Below, piece by piece: positions 26,243-38,711 of a stretch of 64,000 nucleotides of DNA (the first letter of the stretch is position 1; each line of letters opens with the position of its first letter). Made by a program: the position numbers and the translations under genes. Source of the DNA: Corallococcus sp. EGB (GTDB taxonomy: Bacteria > Myxococcota > Myxococcia > Myxococcales > Myxococcaceae); assembly GCF_019968905.1 (NCBI RefSeq), contig NZ_CP079946.1, forward strand, positions 7,909,356 through 7,973,355, given 5' to 3'. Under the pieces are notes generated by a model, which saw nothing but the letters and a program-made list of their open reading frames with translations, did not search any database and was not told the origin of the DNA.

Positions 26243-27427
26243 TCAGTGCGGTGACCCAGGATGCCCGGAGTCGGCCGCGGGCGCACGCCGTGCTTCAGGT
26301 CCCGGCGGCTCCCGTGGACCCGCCAACAGTGCCTCGTCCGCGTTCCCCGCTCTGGCGGGTGGAACCGTCAGGTGCTTCTCACGCCTCCAGGCCTTGCGTC
26401 GCTCGCGCTGCACCTCCGTGAGCAGCACCTGCGCCGCCGCCGCTGTCGGCACCGCGAGGATGACGCCCAGGAGCCCCGCGACGGCGCCGCCCGCGAGCGC
26501 CACCATCGAGATGAGCAGCGGGTTCATCCGGATGGCGCGCCGCTGCACCAGGGGCCCGAGCAGGTGGGCCTCGAGTTGCTGATAGAGCACGAGCAGCACC
26601 AGCGCGAGGATGGCGCGCTTGGACCCCACCGACGCCAGCGTGGTGGCGGTCACCAGCACCACGGTGACGACGCTGCCGATGTACGGGATGAGCCCCAGCA
26701 CCATCGCCATCAGGCCGAGCGGCAGGAAGTACGGCACGCCCAGCGCCAGCGACAAGCCGGCCGTGCAGGCGCCGCCCACGGTGACGATGAGCAGCGTGCC
26801 GACGAGGTAGTTCCCCACCGCCTCGCGCATCCGGCTCACGATGCGGCGCACGCGGGGGCGGTTGCGGGGGCGCACCCAGCCCAGGATGCTCGCGTAGAGG
26901 TCCTGTCCGAAGAGCAGGCCAAACGCGGCCAGCGCCAGCCCCGTGACGCCCGCGCCCAACAGCTCCACCGTGGACGACAGCACGCTGATGAGCGGCTTCG
27001 CCAGCCCCCCCGGCTCCACGGTGAACGCGTTCTGCGGATGCGCCAGCACGCCGAAGCGGGCGTCCAGCCTGCGCACCCAGGGGGCCTGCGTCAGCTCATC
27101 CAGGAAGCCCGGCGCCGCCTCCACCAGGTGCTGGAGCTGATCCACGAGCATCGGAACCACGGTGAGGATGAGCAGGCCGATGATGCCCAGCAGCGCCAGC
27201 GCGACGAGCGCCACGCCCAGGCCCCGGCGCAGCCCCCAGGCCTGCAGCCGGCGCACGACGGGCTCCACCGCCAGCCCCACCAGCAGCGCCGCCGCCAGCA
27301 GCGTGAGCACGGGCCCCAGCCTTCGAAGGGCCGCGCCCAGCAGCACGAGCAGCACCACCTGGGCCCCGACCGACCACACCGTCCGGGGCGGCACGTAGAC
27401 GGGAACCCCCTTGCGCGCAGCCTTCAT
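26243..27427 (-). CDS. AI-2E family permease-like membrane protein
   Basis: A 394-residue polytopic membrane protein of the AI-2E transporter/PerM/YdiK type (UPF0118). About seven or eight hydrophobic segments are present, including QVVLLVLLGAALRRLGPVL, LGVALVALALLGIIGLLI, and the paired C-terminal helices LIPYIGSVVTVVLVTATTLA and MNPLLISMVALAGGAVAGLL. The family includes autoinducer-2 and Na+/H+ exporters, so the substrate cannot be set. The last 45 residues are a charged cytoplasmic tail. It lies just upstream of rpiA on the same strand. Confidence 0.88.
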   Translation of the reverse strand: MKAARKGVPVYVPPRTVWSVGAQVVLLVLLGAALRRLGPVLTLLAAALLVGLAVEPVVRRLQAWGLRRGLGVALVALALLGIIGLLILTVVPMLVDQLQHLVEAAPGFLDELTQAPWVRRLDARFGVLAHPQNAFTVEPGGLAKPLISVLSSTVELLGAGVTGLALAAFGLLFGQDLYASILGWVRPRNRPRVRRIVSRMREAVGNYLVGTLLIVTVGGACTAGLSLALGVPYFLPLGLMAMVLGLIPYIGSVVTVVLVTATTLASVGSKRAILALVLLVLYQQLEAHLLGPLVQRRAIRMNPLLISMVALAGGAVAGLLGVILAVPTAAAAQVLLTEVQRERRKAWRREKHLTVPPARAGNADEALLAGPREPPGPEARRAPAADSGHPGSPH

Positions 27428-27639
27428 GCCCCCAAGGTAGGGAGTCCGTGCATTCCGGGCAGGCGACAGGGCACCGCGCAGCAGGCAGACGGCCGAGCGC
27501 TACCCGGAGGAGTTGGCGCCACCGCCGCCAGAAGGGCCGCCCCGTCCCTTCCAACCGGGGAGGAGGATGCGCTCCGGACCCGAGAATGGCCCTCGTGTGC
27601 ATGGCGCCCGTGCATCGCTCCGGGCAGACTGCCGCGCCC

Positions 27640-28011
27640 ATGGACAAGCCCCAGACGATGCGGTCGTTCGTGAAGCTGCTGGTGACGGATGCGGAGGCCT
27701 CCGTGCGCTTCTATGAAGGCCTCGGCTTCGAACGCATCGCGGCGGAGCCGCCCATCCTCCGCCTCCAGTGGGGCGGCGAGTCGGATGTGTACCTCGTGAG
27801 CCCTCCTCCAGGGCTGAAGCTGGAGGGACGAAAGGGCATGGGCGTGCTGGTGGGCTTCCGCGCGGGCTCGGACGGCGTGGACGCGGTGGCCGCGAAGGCG
27901 GCGGCGCTGGGCGCGCACCTGGAGGGCCCCACCCTCCAGCCCTGGTACACCCGCGAAATCGTCGTCACGGATCCGGACGGCTACCGGCTCAACTTCATCG
28001 AGCCCGCCTGA
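27640..28011 (+). CDS. VOC/glyoxalase-fold protein
   Basis: A 123-residue vicinal-oxygen-chelate protein made of two beta-alpha-beta-beta-beta halves: FVKLLVTDAEASVRFYEGLG and then GMGVLVGFRAGSDGVDAVAA, ending IVVTDPDGYRLNFIEPA, the classic VOC close. Members are metal-dependent lyases, dioxygenases or antibiotic-binding proteins; no specific role is visible. ATG 27640 fits the fold. Another in-frame ATG at 27658 is possible, and neither has a strong ribosome site. Confidence 0.82.
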   Translation: MDKPQTMRSFVKLLVTDAEASVRFYEGLGFERIAAEPPILRLQWGGESDVYLVSPPPGLKLEGRKGMGVLVGFRAGSDGVDAVAAKAAALGAHLEGPTLQPWYTREIVVTDPDGYRLNFIEPA

Positions 28012-28068
28012 CGCACGGCCCCCATTTTCGCTCCACGCCCGCGCCCTTTAAGGGGGGTGGAGCGAACG

Positions 28069-29460
28069 ATGGAATCCACGCCGCCGCGCGGCCCCGGGGA
28101 CGCCGCCCCGACACTTGATTGCCCCAGCGGCTTGCGCCAGCCTGTCGCGGCCTCCGTGAGCCTGCCCCGCTACTTCGTTCCCCACGCCACCAGCCCGGTC
28201 GAGCCCGCGCCGTGCGATGCCTCGGAGGTCGTCCACGCCCTGGACGCGTTCCGGCTGGAGCCCGCGTACCTGGGCGAGTCCGAGTGGTTCGTCTGCACCG
28301 ACGTCGTGGGCCAGCTCCAGCTCATCCCGGGCAGCGAGCGCGCGCGGCTCCCCGCCTCCGTGCAGGCGCAGCTCGCGCACCACGAGGTCGCCTCCGGCCG
28401 TCCCCCGCGCCGCCTGGCCGCGACGGAGCTGTTCTTCTTCGCGCCGGAGGTGGTGGAGCACCCCAGCGACGTGGACGGCTTCAACGACCCCGTCTATCTC
28501 TACGGCACGCTCACGGGCCCGTGGCCGGGCAACGCCGTCATGCGCGTGAACGGGCAGCTCACCGTCACCCGGGGGGATGTGCTCGCGGGCTTCGCGCACG
28601 GCGCGCAGGACGCCTTCCACTACGTGAAGGACGCGGAGAGCCGCGATGCGCCCCGCGCGTACCACGCGCTGCTGCCGGGCGACCGCGCGGATCAGCTCGC
28701 GCAGGGGCGCGGGCTCGTCCTCGCCTATCCGGCGGTGCCCGCGGAGTTGCAGGCCCACCACTCGGCCAATGGCGCGCAGGTCGCCAGCGTGCTGCACGCG
28801 GTGCTCGGCCAGCTCCAGGACGACGCGCGCGCGCACCAGGGCCCGCGCGAGCTGGCCACGCTGGAGCTGCCCGTTCCCAGCCGCGCGATGGCCATCGCGG
28901 ACCTGGAGCTGCGTGGCTACGAGGTGAAGGGCGACCTCGCCACGCCGCGCCCCACGAAGGGGGGCCTGGTGGGGAAGCTCGCCGGCTGGCTCCAGGACGG
29001 GACCGTGCGCGTGCCCCGCGAGGCGCCGACGCCGGAGTTCCTGGAGCTCGCGCGCCGCGTGCTGCCGCTCCTGCCCGGCTGGCCCACGCAGACGGAGCGC
29101 GCGCTGCGCACGCACGTGCTCGCGGGCACGCTGTCGCCGGGCCCGCGCGTGGGGGTGCCCCGCGCGCCCACGCCTCCCGCGTCCCTTCCGCCGCGCCTGC
29201 CCACGCCGCCGGTGCGCTCCAGCGATTGGATGCAGGACTTCATCGACTCGCACGGCAAGCCGGGCGGCGCGAAGCCGCGCCTCACGCACCTGCAAGCGAA
29301 GCCCGCGCCACGGCCGCCTCCCGCGGCGCCTTCCTCCGCGGCCTCGTGGCAGTCGGACTTCGCCCCGGCCGCGCCCGCCCGTCCGGCCCCCAGGCAGCAG
29401 GAGAAGGCGCCCGCCCCGCATGGCAAGAAGCCGGACTGGATGAGCGACTTCGAGGACTGA
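28069..29460 (+). CDS. Uncharacterised protein with three C-terminal WxxDF motifs
   Basis: A 463-residue protein, not recognised. Residues 1-330 are a folded, soluble region (YFVPHATSPVEP, ESEWFVCTDVVGQLQLIPG, ELFFFAPEVVEHPSDVDGF, NDPVYLYGTLTGPWPGNAVM). The last 90 residues are Pro/Ala-rich linker holding three short repeats: SSDWMQDFID, SWQSDFAP and PDWMSDFED at the very end. Such W-x-x-D-F copies on a flexible tail look like docking motifs. ATG 28069 has GGAG six bases upstream. It leads a four-gene unit with two vWA proteins and a metal ATPase, which are the likely partners. Confidence 0.7.
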   Translation: MESTPPRGPGDAAPTLDCPSGLRQPVAASVSLPRYFVPHATSPVEPAPCDASEVVHALDAFRLEPAYLGESEWFVCTDVVGQLQLIPGSERARLPASVQAQLAHHEVASGRPPRRLAATELFFFAPEVVEHPSDVDGFNDPVYLYGTLTGPWPGNAVMRVNGQLTVTRGDVLAGFAHGAQDAFHYVKDAESRDAPRAYHALLPGDRADQLAQGRGLVLAYPAVPAELQAHHSANGAQVASVLHAVLGQLQDDARAHQGPRELATLELPVPSRAMAIADLELRGYEVKGDLATPRPTKGGLVGKLAGWLQDGTVRVPREAPTPEFLELARRVLPLLPGWPTQTERALRTHVLAGTLSPGPRVGVPRAPTPPASLPPRLPTPPVRSSDWMQDFIDSHGKPGGAKPRLTHLQAKPAPRPPPAAPSSAASWQSDFAPAAPARPAPRQQEKAPAPHGKKPDWMSDFED

Positions 29461-29523
29461 CCCCGCCCGTTTGCGGTGCTCGCGTACCGGGCGATAGCGT
29501 TTTCACCCCCAGAAAGGCAGACC

Positions 29524-30459
29524 ATGGGACACGAGAAGCCGATCGAGCCGTTTTCGGACCTGCACCGCGAAGGGGACCACGTGCGCGCGGTGCTGCTGCA
29601 CGACCCCACGGTGGAGGGCCTGGACATGGCCATCTACATGGACGCTTCCGGCAGCATGCGGGAGGAGTACGCCTACACGACGCCGCAGCGCTCCTTCCTG
29701 GAGTGGCTGCGCGGCGCCCCCATGAAGGAGTCCTCCAACCAGGTGGAGCCGCAGGTGCGGTGGATGCTGGAGTACCTGGCCACCAAGGACCGCAACGGAC
29801 TCCTGCGCGTGGCCTACTGGGCCTGTGGCAGCAACGGCCGCCAGGTGGAGCCCGTGGGCGAGCTCAAGGGCACCGACGTGAAGCAGTACCGGTTCCCCGG
29901 CGCGAAGCAGCTGGGCGGCTACACGTACCTGGAGCCCGCGCTGCGCGACTACGTGAAGTACCTGGAGGAGCAGGTGAAGGTGGGCGCGAAGCGGGGCTGC
30001 GCCATCATCGTCACCGATGGCCGTCTCCACGACGCCGAGGCGGTGGAGAGGTACTCCGAGGAGATCGCGAAGCGCATCGCCGCCGGCCGCCTGCCGCGCA
30101 TCAACTTCGTGCTGGTGGGCGTGGGGGACGACATCGACGAGGAGCAGCTGGAGCACATCGCCCACGCGGAGTACCCGGGCGTGGGCCACCTGTGGTGCCA
30201 CCGCATCGCGAAGGAGATCACCCAGGTCGCGGAGCTGGTCGCCGTGCTGGTGGACGAGACGATGACGGTCGCCGCCGGCGGCACCATCTACGACGACAAG
30301 GGCAAGGTGCTGAAGACGTACGAGGGCCGCCTGCCCGCGGTGCTGGAGTTCGACGTGCCGGAGGAGGCCCGGAGCTTCACGCTGGAGGTGAACGGTCAGC
30401 GCTACACCCAGCCGCTGCCGGACGAAGAGCACCACGATGAAGACGAGGACCACCGCTGA
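29524..30459 (+). CDS. von Willebrand factor A-domain protein, copy 1
   Basis: A 311-residue protein with a vWA fold. The MIDAS motif is YMDASGSM near residue 38, with the later Asp in CAIIVTDGRLHD. The fold is followed by a shared tail: VGHLWCHRIAKE, AELVAVLVDETMTVAAGG, then GRLPAVLEFDVPEEARSF. The last ten residues are acidic and His-rich (DEEHHDEDEDHR), which could bind a divalent metal. No signal or membrane segment is seen, so it is cytoplasmic. Its TGA overlaps the ATG of copy 2 by one base. The role is unknown; vWA domains bind partners through a metal ion. Confidence 0.82.
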   Translation: MGHEKPIEPFSDLHREGDHVRAVLLHDPTVEGLDMAIYMDASGSMREEYAYTTPQRSFLEWLRGAPMKESSNQVEPQVRWMLEYLATKDRNGLLRVAYWACGSNGRQVEPVGELKGTDVKQYRFPGAKQLGGYTYLEPALRDYVKYLEEQVKVGAKRGCAIIVTDGRLHDAEAVERYSEEIAKRIAAGRLPRINFVLVGVGDDIDEEQLEHIAHAEYPGVGHLWCHRIAKEITQVAELVAVLVDETMTVAAGGTIYDDKGKVLKTYEGRLPAVLEFDVPEEARSFTLEVNGQRYTQPLPDEEHHDEDEDHR

Positions 30460-31424
30460 TGGCCGGCCACGAAGTCATCAACCGCCCCTTCTCCGACGTC
30501 CACCGGATGGGCAACAAGGTCGTCGCGACGCTGTTGCACGACCCCACCGTGGAGGGCCTGGACGTGGCCCTCTACATGGACGGCTCCGCGAGCATGGAGA
30601 ACGCGTACGGGCCGCGCGGCATCCTGGCGAAGCTCGCCCCGGTGAAGAACCAGGTCGAGCCGCAGATGCAGTGGATGCTGGAGTACCTGGCCAACAAGGA
30701 CCGGGACGGCAAGGTGCGCGTCACCTACTGGGCCTGCGGCGACGGCACCCAGCTGGAGATGGTGGGCGACCTCACGGGCCCGCAGGCCAAGGGCTACCGC
30801 TTCCCCGGGCCGAAGTCCTACGGCAAGGCCACGGTGATGCTGCCGGTGCTGCGCGACTTCGTGGCGCACATCAAGCAGCAGGTGGGCGAAGGCGCCAGGC
30901 GGGGCCTGGCGGTCATCATCACGGACTCGCAGATCAACGACGCCCATGACGTGACGGCCTACGCCACGCAGGTGGCCAAGGAGATCGCCTCCGGCCGCCT
31001 GCCGCGCATCAACTTCGTCTTCATGGGCGTGGGCGAGCAGGTGGATGAGGAGCAGATGGAGGAGATCTCCCACACCACCTATCCGGGCGTGGGCCACCTG
31101 TGGTGCCACCGCATCGCGGACCGCATGGAGGAGATGGCGGAGCTGGTCGCCGTGCTGGTGGACGAGACCATGACGGTCGCCGCCGGCGGCACCGTCTACG
31201 ACGAGCAGGGCAAGGTCCTGAAGGTCTACGAGGGCCGCCTGCCCGCGGTGCTGGAGTTCGACATCCCGCCCGCGTGCAAGCGCTTCACGCTGGAGGTCGC
31301 GGGTCAGCGCTTCGACCAGCCCGTCCCCGAGGAGCACGAGGACGGCGACCACCACGACGGGGACGAGGACGAAGAGCCCCAGGCCGCCACGCCCCCGCCC
31401 ACTCGCCGCGGACACCGCCACTAG
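30459..31424 (+). CDS. von Willebrand factor A-domain protein, copy 2
   Basis: A 321-residue paralogue of copy 1, coupled to it by the overlap TGATG. The MIDAS motif reads YMDGSASM and the later strand AVIITDSQINDAHD. The C-terminal block is nearly the same as copy 1 (VGHLWCHRIADR, AELVAVLVDETMTVAAGG, GRLPAVLEFDIPP). The tail is long and rich in Asp/Glu/His (HEDGDHHDGDEDEEP... ending RRGHRH). It lies 21 bases before the metal ATPase gene. Together with copy 1 it points to a metal-responsive assembly, but no function has been shown for this pair as far as can be judged from sequence. Confidence 0.82.
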   Translation: MAGHEVINRPFSDVHRMGNKVVATLLHDPTVEGLDVALYMDGSASMENAYGPRGILAKLAPVKNQVEPQMQWMLEYLANKDRDGKVRVTYWACGDGTQLEMVGDLTGPQAKGYRFPGPKSYGKATVMLPVLRDFVAHIKQQVGEGARRGLAVIITDSQINDAHDVTAYATQVAKEIASGRLPRINFVFMGVGEQVDEEQMEEISHTTYPGVGHLWCHRIADRMEEMAELVAVLVDETMTVAAGGTVYDEQGKVLKVYEGRLPAVLEFDIPPACKRFTLEVAGQRFDQPVPEEHEDGDHHDGDEDEEPQAATPPPTRRGHRH

Positions 31425-31445
31425 GGCGGAAGGAAGACCCAAGCC

Positions 31446-34142
31446 ATGTCGGAGCAGAAGAAGAGCGGGGCGCGGTTCGGCACGTTGAACATCAAGGGCC
31501 TCAAGGAGGCGCAGGCCGGCGGCAACGCCGTGCAGCGCCACGTCCACGGCCCGGGCTGCGACCACGACCACGGTCATGACCATCAGGGCCATGACCACCA
31601 CGGGCGCGCGCATGCGCACGGCGAGCCCCACGCGCACGGCCCCTCCTGCTCCCATGGCCACGACCACGGGCATGACCACCACGGGCATGCCCACTCCCAG
31701 CGCGTCATCCGTCCGCCGGCCCACCGTCCGGCGGAAGGAGGCGGCGCGGCGCTCCAGTTGGATTTGGAGGGCACGCTGCCGGGAGAGACGGACGACCAGG
31801 GCCGCTTCGAGCGGCTGGAGGCGGCCCTGGAGGCGCAGCACGGCATCACCGACGTGCACCTGCGCCGCGACGCGGGCCACGCGGAGGTGTGCATCCACTA
31901 CCAGCCGTCGCTGGTGAGCGTCTCGAAGCTGGTGACGCTCGCGCAGAAGACGGGGGCGCAGGTGGCCGCGCGCTACCTGCAGCACACCTGGTTCGTGCGC
32001 GGCATGGACTCCGCGGACGCGGCCCAGGTCATCGAGCACGCGGTCTCCAAGATGAAGGGCGTGCTCACCGCCAGCGTCGCGTACGCCAGCGAGCGCCTGG
32101 TCCTCGAGTACGACAAGCAGGAGCTGAGGCTGTCGGACGTGGAGGCCCGGGTGAAGGCGCTCGGGTACGGGCTGGAGGTGCCCATGGCGGGCCACGCCTG
32201 TTCGCACCACGCGCACGGCGGCGGTCTGGCGCCGCTCCTGGAGCTGCCCCTGGTGGTCGCCTCCGGCGTGCTGCTGGCGGCGGGCTTCGCGGTGGAGCAC
32301 TTCGCGCTGGCGCCGCCCCTGGTGGCCACGGTGCTCTGGGCGCTGTCCATGGCGAGCGGCGGCTTCTTCGCCATCCGGGGCTCGGTGCGGTCCATCGCGC
32401 AGCTGAGGATCGACATCGAGACGATGATGGTGGTGGCGGCGCTGGGCGCGGCGGTGCTCGGCGCGTGGTTCGAGGGCGCGTTCCTGCTCTTCCTCTTCAG
32501 CGCGGGCCACGCGCTGGAGCACCGGGCCATGGACAAGGCGCGCCGCTCCATCGAGGCGCTGGGCCAGCTGCGCCCGGAGGTGGCGCGCGTGCGCCGGGGC
32601 GCGGAGGTGGTGGAGGTGCCGGTGGCGGGCGTGACGCGCGGCGAGCGCATCGTCGTGCGCCCGGGCGACCGCGTCCCGCTGGACGGCGTCATCCTCGAGG
32701 GCAAGAGCTCCCTGGACCAGGCGGCCATCACCGGCGAGTCCATGCCGGTGGCGCGCAAGCCGGGCGACGAGGTGTTCTCCGGCACCATCAACTGCGAGGC
32801 GGCGCTGGAGGTGCAGGTGACGCGCCTGTCGTCGGAGTCCGTGCTGGCGCGCGTGGTGGACATGGTGGCGCAGGCGGAGGCGCAGAAGGGCCGCCGGCAG
32901 CGCTTCGCCCAGCGGCTGGAGCGCACCGTGGCGCCGCTCGTGATGGCGGCGGCGGTGGTGTTCCCGGTGGTGCTGCTGATGATGGGCACGCCCGTGAAGG
33001 AGGCGGTGCTGCGCGCGGTGGGGCTGCTGGTGGCCGCGTCGCCGTGCGCGCTCGCCATCTCCACGCCGTCCGCCGTGCTGTCCGCGGTGGCGTCCGCCGC
33101 GCGAGGCGGTGTGCTCATCAAGGGCGGCATCTACCTGGAGCTCTTGAGCGGCATCCGCGCCGTCGCCTTCGACAAGACGGGCACGCTCACCGTGGGCCGG
33201 CCCCGGCTGCTCACCACGTGGGCCGCTCCGGGCGCGACGCGCGAGGAACTGCTGGGCACCGCCGCGGGCGTGGAGGCGCTGTCCGCGCACCCGCTGGCCA
33301 GGGCGGTGGTGGACGGCGCCGCCGAGGCGCGCATCGCCGTACCCGAGGGCCGTGACCTGGAGGCCATCCACGGCCAGGGCATCCGCGCGAAGGTGGGCGA
33401 CGACGCGGTGGAGGTGGGCAGCACGGCCCTCTTCGCGGGAGAGGCCCTTCCCCCGGAAGTCGCCGCCGAGGTGGCGCGGCTGGAGGAGGCGGGCCAGACG
33501 ACGATGGTGGTGCGCCGCGCGGGCCGCTACCTGGGCGTGCTGGGCGTGGCGGACACGCTGCGCGGCGGCGCCCGCCAGGTGGTGCAGGCGCTGAAGGCGG
33601 GCGGCATCGAGCGCACGGTGATGCTGTCCGGCGACAACGCGCTCGTGGCCCGCTCCATCGCGCGGCAGGTGGGCCTGGATGAAGCGAGGGCGCCGCTGAT
33701 GCCCGTGGACAAGGTGACGGCGGTGAAGGAGCTGGGCCGCACCCACGCGGTGGCCATGGTGGGCGACGGCGTCAACGACGCGCCCGCGCTCGCCGCCGCC
33801 GCGGTGGGCGTGGCCATGGGCGGCGCCGGCAGCGACGCGGCGCTGGAGACAGCGGACGTGGTGCTGATGAGCGACGACCTGGCGAAGCTGCCCTTCGCGC
33901 TGGAGCTGTCCAGGCGCGCCATGGCCGTGATGAAGCAGAACCTGGTCATCGCGCTGGGCGTGAGCGCGGTGCTCGTCGTGGCCGCCGTGCTGGGCCTCAC
34001 GCGCATCAGCCAGGCCGTGGTGCTGCATGAAGGCAGCACGCTGCTCGTCGTCTTCAACGGCCTGCGCCTGCTCGCCTTCCGGCCGAAGACGCCCGCCACC
34101 CCGCCCCAGCCCGCCACGGGCCCGCAGCCCGCCGCCGGTTAG
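31446..34142 (+). CDS. P1B-type heavy-metal ATPase with His-rich N-terminus
   Basis: An 898-residue cation-pumping ATPase. The first 90 residues hold a long His/Asp run (HDHGHDHQGHDHHGRAHAHG and a second one). Two ferredoxin-like HMA domains follow, about residues 95-245, but the second reads GMDSADA (S189, A192) where CxxC is expected. The membrane metal site is SPC (532-534), the actuator has ITGESMPV, the phosphorylated Asp is D576 in DKTGT, and HPLA and GDGVNDAPAL follow. SPC marks the P1B-4 group (Co, Fe or Zn), while the His-rich tail suits Zn/Co/Ni. It exports a metal across the inner membrane. It ends a four-gene unit. Confidence 0.93.
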   Translation: MSEQKKSGARFGTLNIKGLKEAQAGGNAVQRHVHGPGCDHDHGHDHQGHDHHGRAHAHGEPHAHGPSCSHGHDHGHDHHGHAHSQRVIRPPAHRPAEGGGAALQLDLEGTLPGETDDQGRFERLEAALEAQHGITDVHLRRDAGHAEVCIHYQPSLVSVSKLVTLAQKTGAQVAARYLQHTWFVRGMDSADAAQVIEHAVSKMKGVLTASVAYASERLVLEYDKQELRLSDVEARVKALGYGLEVPMAGHACSHHAHGGGLAPLLELPLVVASGVLLAAGFAVEHFALAPPLVATVLWALSMASGGFFAIRGSVRSIAQLRIDIETMMVVAALGAAVLGAWFEGAFLLFLFSAGHALEHRAMDKARRSIEALGQLRPEVARVRRGAEVVEVPVAGVTRGERIVVRPGDRVPLDGVILEGKSSLDQAAITGESMPVARKPGDEVFSGTINCEAALEVQVTRLSSESVLARVVDMVAQAEAQKGRRQRFAQRLERTVAPLVMAAAVVFPVVLLMMGTPVKEAVLRAVGLLVAASPCALAISTPSAVLSAVASAARGGVLIKGGIYLELLSGIRAVAFDKTGTLTVGRPRLLTTWAAPGATREELLGTAAGVEALSAHPLARAVVDGAAEARIAVPEGRDLEAIHGQGIRAKVGDDAVEVGSTALFAGEALPPEVAAEVARLEEAGQTTMVVRRAGRYLGVLGVADTLRGGARQVVQALKAGGIERTVMLSGDNALVARSIARQVGLDEARAPLMPVDKVTAVKELGRTHAVAMVGDGVNDAPALAAAAVGVAMGGAGSDAALETADVVLMSDDLAKLPFALELSRRAMAVMKQNLVIALGVSAVLVVAAVLGLTRISQAVVLHEGSTLLVVFNGLRLLAFRPKTPATPPQPATGPQPAAG

Positions 34143-34310
34143 CCCGTCCGCGTCATGCTTGGCATGACAACTTCCTCCACACCCGGAGGAGCGGGCGCAC
34201 GCGCGACGTGCTGTCTTTCAGGCGGCATGACTTGAAGTGGATGCATGCAGCGCGTCGTGAGCAGGGTGTCACAGGCGTCGCGCGTTGAACGTGGCATGGT
34301 GGGAATCGCC

Positions 34311-35723
<1,413 letters not shown>

Positions 35724-35726
35724 GGC

Positions 35727-38540
<2,814 letters not shown>

Positions 38541-38598
38541 GGGTCCAGTGTACCCCTCAATCCAGGATTCCATGGTTCTTCGGCCTGGACGTCTGCCT

Positions 38599-38651
38599 GG
38601 TTGCGTTGGAAATCAAGCGCTCCCGTCAAAAGCGGTGATCCAGACGCAACC
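38599..38651. promoter_or_regulatory. Inverted repeat in kinase/peptidase divergent region
   Basis: GGTTGCGTTGGA at 38599-38610 is matched by the inverted TCCAGACGCAACC at 38639-38651 with one extra base, 28 bases apart. It lies between the two divergent starts (38540 and 38712) and could be a pair of half-sites for a regulator of both genes. Confidence 0.35.
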
Positions 38652-38711
38652 TCCAAAGTCCTGTGCGGATAATGGGGAGGAAAAAGACCCAGACGCGACA
38701 GGAGACGCCTC

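Noticed and set aside
30402-34028. 1208-residue leftward frame opposite the vWA and ATPase genes
   Set aside because: It mirrors the strongly coding plus strand, and its composition is His/Arg/Gln/Leu noise typical of antisense reading at high G+C.
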